Below, piece after piece: positions 59,998 to 64,000 of a DNA stretch of 64,000 nucleotides; the first letter of the stretch is position 1; the number at the start of each line of letters is the position of its first letter. The stretch covers positions 248,001 to 312,000 of the forward strand of contig NZ_JAJVCN010000005.1 in NCBI RefSeq assembly GCF_021390435.2. Reading direction: 5' to 3'. The notes under the pieces were generated by a model, which worked only from the letters and a program-made list of their open reading frames with translations, did no database searches and had not been told where the DNA came from. This stretch comes from Kibdelosporangium philippinense (lineage in GTDB: Bacteria > Actinomycetota > Actinomycetes > Mycobacteriales > Pseudonocardiaceae). The translations under genes and the position numbers were made by a program.

Positions 59998-60662
59998 CCC
60001 GCACCACTGCCGATCGCACGCCGCCAGCTGATCCGTGGGATATTCGCCTGTCCTATGCACACGAGCACCACTGGGCGGCAGACCCCGACGACGGCCCGGC
60101 GTTCTGGCGGGTGAGTGCGGACATTCGCGACGACGAGGGCGGTGATGAAGGCCCGCGGCCCGCGGCTTCGCATGTCGGGGACATCGAGTTCGTGCTGATG
60201 GATCTATTCGATACGCGCGATCCGTTCGGCGTGCTCGATGGTCACGACGGTGATCTCGGCGTAATCGCCGAAACCATCTTCAGCGGCAGGAGGGGCCGGG
60301 GCGACTTGGCCCCCGACCTCGACGAGCGGTTGGAGTCCTTCGGCACTGGCCTGCTGATCCTCAACCGCGCCAAACTTGCCCCGCAATGGCGCGGCTTCGG
60401 TTACGGCGTGATACTCACCGGGCTGGCGATCAAACGCCTGTCCGGCGGCTGCCGCGCGGTCGTCTGCTACCCCGCACCGCTGGCTGACAATGACGACCTC
60501 GACGACGCCGTCCGCCGGGCCGCCACCGCTCGCTTGTCCGAGGTATGGGCGCAGCTCGGATTCGAGCACTACCGCAACGGCGTCCACGTTCTCGACCTGG
60601 CCCTCGTCACGCTTGACGAAGCCCTGAAAGAACTCCGGGCTCGCCTGGAAGCACAGAGCTGA
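59994..60662 (+). CDS. GNAT-like acyltransferase-fold protein
   Basis: 222 aa from GTG 59994. The segment LLILNRAKLAPQWRGFGYGV followed by ILTGLAIKRLSGGCRAVVCYPAP resembles the acetyl-CoA-binding core of GNAT enzymes (RxxGxG/A-like RGFGYG). ATARLSEVWAQLGFEHYRNG matches the usual distal strand-helix. The N-terminal 70 residues (HHWAADPDDGPAFWRVSADI) are unassigned. Substrate unknown. Confidence 0.6.
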   Translation: MTRTTADRTPPADPWDIRLSYAHEHHWAADPDDGPAFWRVSADIRDDEGGDEGPRPAASHVGDIEFVLMDLFDTRDPFGVLDGHDGDLGVIAETIFSGRRGRGDLAPDLDERLESFGTGLLILNRAKLAPQWRGFGYGVILTGLAIKRLSGGCRAVVCYPAPLADNDDLDDAVRRAATARLSEVWAQLGFEHYRNGVHVLDLALVTLDEALKELRARLEAQS

Positions 60663-60747
60663 CGGGAACGCGTAAGGACGTACTGGTGAACACTGTCAGC
60701 AATACCGGACGATCGACACCACGGTCGTCAGCGCCGCGAAAAGAGGC

Positions 60748-61410
60748 ATGACCGTGGCGGCATCCGTGACCGGCAGCGAGCAGAAGTTCCGGACCCTCGT
60801 GTCGGATTTCGTCAGCACGACCGCAGAGCTGGGCGGCACCATCGACCCGGAGATTGTGGCGACCGAACTGCGGCACCGCATCCGGGCCATCGCGACCCAA
60901 CTGCACGTCACCGAGGCCACGGTCCTCCGCAACTACATCGAAGACGACTGGGGCCGCGAAATGGCGCGCCAGACCTATCGACAGATGCAGGAGCGCGACG
61001 CGCACATCCACGCCGCCCCGAACCAGCAGGTGCCGCTCAAGGCGGTCGGCAGGCTGGTCGCAGCGCTAGGGCAGGCCCTGCTCTACCTCACCATCAACGA
61101 CGCGGCCGATGACCCGACCAGCAGGTTCAACCCGAAGGAAGCCAGCGAGGCCGTCAGCGGCCTCGGGCTGGCCCTCACCACACGCTCCGACATCAACTCC
61201 ACGGTGACGGTCGGAGGTGACATCCTGGCCTGGACCAGGGACGCGCTCGCCGCCTTCGGTGACAACCTGCAGCAGCGGCGATGGTCCAGCTGCCCCTGCG
61301 GCGAGGACCACAACCAGGACAAGACCGACGCCGCAGTACTCCGCGCAGTGCGCGAGGACCTCCTGCCCCTGCCCACCTCCACGGCGGTAGGCCAGCCAGA
61401 CCAGCCGTGA
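60748..61410 (+). CDS. Hypothetical helical protein
   Basis: 220 aa; AAAGAGGC precedes the ATG. The first 110 residues are helical (FRTLVSDFVSTTAELGGTID, ELRHRIRAIATQLHVTEATV) and could include a small HTH around LHVTEATVLRNYIEDDWG. Near the C-terminus, SSCPCGEDHNQD has the look of a metal site. Not recognised. Confidence 0.55.
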   Translation: MTVAASVTGSEQKFRTLVSDFVSTTAELGGTIDPEIVATELRHRIRAIATQLHVTEATVLRNYIEDDWGREMARQTYRQMQERDAHIHAAPNQQVPLKAVGRLVAALGQALLYLTINDAADDPTSRFNPKEASEAVSGLGLALTTRSDINSTVTVGGDILAWTRDALAAFGDNLQQRRWSSCPCGEDHNQDKTDAAVLRAVREDLLPLPTSTAVGQPDQP

Positions 61411-61925
61411 CTACGAGCAGAAGCGTCGCCCCGGCGGCTCGAGCGGTGGCATACGGGACGATTCCTGGCCGTGGGTCGAGCGGATCGCCCTGTTCTTGGC
61501 CTCGAGAACATGATCCTCGGTGCAATGCCGACGGGCATCTTCCGCTCCACCGCCGACCGGCCGATGTCGATCCAGACGTGATCCCTACCGTTCTAGGGCG
61601 ACAAGAGGATCACCACAATGCAAGTCGTGCGTGGTGGCCCGGACCCGCGAATCCAGCGGTTCGTCCCAGGCTGCGGTCGGAGCGGTCTGGCCGCCGGGCC
61701 AGCACTACGCACCCTGATCGACGAACGGGATCAGTCACGCGGCGGTGCAGTCCGGCCCGTGGACGCGCGCGCTGCGCGACATTACCGGCTGACTGGCGCA
61801 ATGCCGCCAGCCCGACTGGCACATCGACACGAACGAGTGAACGTTACGCCTGGGGTCTGAATTGACCGTTCTCTGGTTGGGTTCGCTCGTTCGTGTCACG
61901 GTGTTGGTGACTACCGTCCCTGGTT
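61411..61925. other. 515-base stretch with no supported gene
   Basis: Only short frames are present, such as one reading RDDSWPWVERIALFLASRT that overlaps a 23-codon ORF by ATGA near 61509. None has a ribosome site or family resemblance. Probably decayed sequence. Confidence 0.35.
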
Positions 61926-62390
61926 GTGACCATCACACCTTCCGCTGATCGTTCGCGTACGGCGCTGGATCTGGTCGTTGAGGCGATGGCCCGGCTGCGG
62001 TCGACAGATCCGAGCGACACGGCGGCGTCGTTGCTGGCGGCGTGGCATGGTTTCGGTACGGCAGAGGCGGCCGGAGGGTTCCTCGCCCAGGACAACCTGG
62101 ATGATGCCGTCCTGGCCCGGAACGCCCGACCGGTGATGGCGGCCGTGGCCGTGCGGCTGCGTGAGGCTCCGTCCCTGCCCTATACCGACGAGATCATCGA
62201 GACCGTGGACGGTCTGGTCCCTGACGACCTCCAGATTCCCGTCGACGACCGGGCGATCGTCTACCACGACTCGGACCAGCCGGTGGACCGATCCGCAGCG
62301 GGGATTGTGCGTGGCGGCATCCTGGCATTGGCGCTGGAGTTTGAACACGCTGCTGCCGCAGGCGGCCGAGCACGCCGAGGATCCCGCTGA
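61926..62390 (+). CDS. Hypothetical protein, possibly frameshifted at its end
   Basis: 154 aa from a GTG at 61926. Helical N-terminus (RSRTALDLVVEAMARLRSTD, AASLLAAWHGFGTAEAAGGF), then IIETVDGLVPDDLQIPVDDR and GIVRGGILALALEFEHAA. The last 15 residues are low complexity and overlap the next frame, which continues in a more protein-like way. This could be two overlapping genes or one gene with a shift near 62345. Function unknown. Confidence 0.5.
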   Translation: MTITPSADRSRTALDLVVEAMARLRSTDPSDTAASLLAAWHGFGTAEAAGGFLAQDNLDDAVLARNARPVMAAVAVRLREAPSLPYTDEIIETVDGLVPDDLQIPVDDRAIVYHDSDQPVDRSAAGIVRGGILALALEFEHAAAAGGRARRGSR

Positions 62391-62568
62391 CCGGGTCGCG
62401 TGCGAACACGGCACCCGGCTCGCCTACGAACTCGGGCGCTGCTGGGAAGGCCGGCTGAGCTCCTTCCTCAACAGCTCCCGCGACCTGAGCGCCGCAGGTC
62501 GACCTCGCCGGCAATCGGGCAAGAACACCAAGCGCAAACGCACGAAGAACACGAAGAAGAGGGCCTGA
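62341..62568 (+). CDS. Overlapping small ORF or displaced C-terminus of the 61926 gene
   Basis: From TTG 62341 the frame reads LLPQAAEHAEDPADRVACEH, then LAYELGRCWEGRLSSFLNSS, and ends in a Lys/Arg-rich tail (KNTKRKRTKNTKKRA). It has no convincing ribosome site. The text fits as the continuation of the previous protein after a +1 shift. The NYN gene begins 6 bases after its stop. Confidence 0.4.
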   Translation: MNTLLPQAAEHAEDPADRVACEHGTRLAYELGRCWEGRLSSFLNSSRDLSAAGRPRRQSGKNTKRKRTKNTKKRA

Positions 62569-62574
62569 CCGCTG

Positions 62575-63201
62575 ATGCTGCCCACAGACCGGCTGGTCCT
62601 CATCGACTTGGAGAACGTGGTCGGCTTTCGCCCGAAACCCCGCACTCTGCGCGCTCGGATCACCGCCCTGCTCGACGCCGCCGGACCACACCATCACGCC
62701 GTGGCGGCCTACGCCGCCGACGATGCCGAGGACGACCTTACGGCCTCCGCGCTCGCCTGCCTGAATGTAGCGCCACTTCGGGTGCCGCCTCGCCCGGACG
62801 CTGCGGAAACCGCGCTGCTGGCTCACGCGAGACGGATGCAGGCCGAGGGCTGCATGCTGTTCACGATCTGCTCCAGCGATCGCGCTTTCGCCTCGTTGAC
62901 CAACGGCGAGTCCGCCCAGGTGGACGTGCTGATCTGGGAGGGACAACCCGTGAGTACGAAACTCGAACAAGTGGTCAACCACGTTCGCCGATTGCCCCGG
63001 CCAGGTGCCGAGGCATCCACCGCCGAGCCCACCATGCCCACCGCGCTACCGGACGCTGCAGCTCCGATGCGGTATCGAGAGGGCCGCCCCACGCGCCAGC
63101 CGCTGGACAGATTGACCGCTGGATTGATCACTGGCATCGGCATCGCGCTGGGACACCGCCTGGCGGACGAGTTGCTGTCACGGCGCGGCAAAAGCTCCTG
63201 A
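62575..63201 (+). CDS. NYN-domain (PIN-like) protein with C-terminal hydrophobic segment
   Basis: 208 aa. LVLIDLENVVGFRPKP is the opening strand of NYN domains, with the DxEN acidic site. DDLTASALACLNV and FTICSSDRAFASLTN supply the later Ser/Asp positions, and VDVLIWEGQPVSTKL ends the fold. NYN proteins are metal-dependent ribonucleases. A Gly/Leu-rich segment near the end (LTAGLITGIGIALGHRL) may bind the membrane. It is 25 bases upstream of the GIY-YIG-like gene, so two nuclease-like folds are paired. Confidence 0.68.
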   Translation: MLPTDRLVLIDLENVVGFRPKPRTLRARITALLDAAGPHHHAVAAYAADDAEDDLTASALACLNVAPLRVPPRPDAAETALLAHARRMQAEGCMLFTICSSDRAFASLTNGESAQVDVLIWEGQPVSTKLEQVVNHVRRLPRPGAEASTAEPTMPTALPDAAAPMRYREGRPTRQPLDRLTAGLITGIGIALGHRLADELLSRRGKSS

Positions 63202-63226
63202 CTACGCGAGTTTGGAGGCCAGGTCG

Positions 63227-63787
63227 ATGAGTTCTGAAATGCCGGCTTTCGAAGCGGCTGCCGCGCGAGTGCAACGCCTGCACGACGAACGCGCGGCCCT
63301 GCAGGAACAGCTGCTCGCCGCCGAGGAGGAGCTGATCCGCCAGGCCGCCGCCGCACACCGCTCCGGAACATTGGACGCATGGGGCCTGCTCGACGCCTAC
63401 GACCTCGTCCGGGAAGGGGGGATCACCGGATTCGCCGCGCGCTGGAGAAAGGTCATCCCCTTCGACCGCCACGCACTTCGACGGATGGCCGAGGCCACCC
63501 CCAGGAGCCCAGACGGCACCTGGAGCGGTGACACCGGCTGGGACGGACTCGACGGGTCCGTCATCCCGCTCCGCGGCACCCAAGTGGTCTATGTCCTCTT
63601 CGGCCCTGGAAGTACGCCAGTGCGCCTCGGGATGACCCAAGCGTTCCGGGCGCACCTGAAGAGGCTTTACCGGGACGGCGTGACCTGGCGATCATGGAAA
63701 GCCTGGCCCTGCGAGAACCGGCAGGACGCCCTGGAGACGCGAAAGCGCATTGCGGCCCAATACGACCCCGCCGAACATCGCCACTAA
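63227..63787 (+). CDS. Coiled-coil protein with GIY-YIG-like domain
   Basis: 186 aa from ATG 63227 with GGAGG 8 bases upstream. Residues 5-45 form a coiled coil (AAARVQRLHDERAALQEQLLAA). The C-terminal part reads TQVVYVLFGPGSTPVRLGMT, AFRAHLKRLYRDG, WPCENRQDALETRKRIAAQY. That is the strand-turn-strand (VYVLF...RLGMT), Arg/His helix and late Glu order of GIY-YIG nucleases. The match is by eye and modest. The partner gene upstream is an NYN ribonuclease-like protein. Confidence 0.55.
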   Translation: MSSEMPAFEAAAARVQRLHDERAALQEQLLAAEEELIRQAAAAHRSGTLDAWGLLDAYDLVREGGITGFAARWRKVIPFDRHALRRMAEATPRSPDGTWSGDTGWDGLDGSVIPLRGTQVVYVLFGPGSTPVRLGMTQAFRAHLKRLYRDGVTWRSWKAWPCENRQDALETRKRIAAQYDPAEHRH

Positions 63788-63888
63788 GGACCTGCCTGGC
63801 CAACCCGCGTGTGCAACCCGATCGTGTGAGGACGTAACGCGTTCGCAGCAGTCTGGCATCGGAGTCAGCTACACCTTCCGCAATGTGG

Positions 63889-64000
63889 CTACGGCATTGG
63901 GATTACCGGAAGTAAACCGACCAGAGCAACGACGACGAGACTCTGCAACACGTGGTAACCCACCCGCGCTCGCCGCATCCCGATCTTGTCGGTGGCGGGT
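63889..64000 (-). CDS. 3' end of a gene entering from the right edge
   Basis: On the minus strand a frame open from the window edge reads ATDKIGMRRARVGYHVLQSL, then VVVALVGLLPVIPMP, and stops at TAG 63891-63889. The ending is hydrophobic, like a terminal membrane helix. Too short to identify; the 100 bases before it on this side hold no gene. Confidence 0.3.
   Translation of the reverse strand, partial: PATDKIGMRRARVGYHVLQSLVVVALVGLLPVIPMP

Overview
The window is high-GC DNA with GTG and TTG starts, many 4-base ATGA/GTGA gene overlaps and several probable leaderless promoters. These features, with gene families such as CpnT-like secreted toxins, FxLD-type methyltransferases and actinobacterial IS21/Tn3 elements, point to an actinomycete, most likely of the Pseudonocardiales. 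The taxonomic call is an inference. Almost everything here looks like accessory genome: mobile elements, toxin, defence and restriction genes, a sugar/nucleotide-modification cluster, and many decayed genes.

Layout. 1-3.1 kb: a YbaB-like protein, a WXG100-like protein and a CpnT-like secreted protein that runs off the left edge, followed by a GGDEF gene that has lost its active site and a small gene cut by an amber codon. 3.2-11.6 kb: adjoining mobile elements. These are a 3'-truncated Tn3-family transposase, a 3.2-kb element bounded by 48-bp inverted repeats that carries two tyrosine recombinases and a small HTH protein, and an IS21-type istAB pair. 11.6-17.5 kb: an XRE-TPR regulator and a phosphotransferase, divergent from an operon of overlapping small genes that ends in an amber-interrupted primase/polymerase-like gene.

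17.6-26.8 kb: a six-gene operon starting from a probable leaderless promoter. It encodes an unknown coiled-coil protein, a Cas4/Dna2-type Fe-S nuclease, an unknown 499-aa protein, an SF1 helicase, an SbcD/Mre11 nuclease and an SbcC/Rad50 ATPase. Together these are the parts of a Dna2-Mre11-Rad50 end-processing machine, and this is the strongest candidate for an undescribed system. 27-42 kb: a complete alanyl-tRNA synthetase outside its usual gene neighbourhood; a minus-strand operon (phosphoribosyltransferase, LOG-family protein, nucleotidyltransferase, aspartyl-hydroxylase-like dioxygenase, UDP-glucose dehydrogenase); and a plus-strand operon (epimerase, UDP-glucuronate decarboxylase, glycosyltransferases, polysaccharide deacetylase, PhyH-like dioxygenase). 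The set suggests synthesis of a glycosylated metabolite or surface glycan, with UDP-glucuronate and UDP-xylose as donors.

42.7-45.7 kb: a frameshifted NUDIX gene divergent from a PaeR7I/XhoI-type restriction-modification pair. Two copies of the expected target CTCGAG sit in an inverted repeat that encloses the probable -10 box and reaches the methylase start codon. 45.7-49.2 kb: three AT-richer group-4 glycosyltransferases. 49.3-64 kb: a frameshifted nucleotidyltransferase, an XRE regulator, an MFS exporter, an intact diguanylate cyclase, an FxLD-system methyltransferase with a second methyltransferase but no visible precursor peptide, a GNAT-like protein, and an NYN-domain protein beside a GIY-YIG-like protein. 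I recognised no rRNA, tRNA or CRISPR array.
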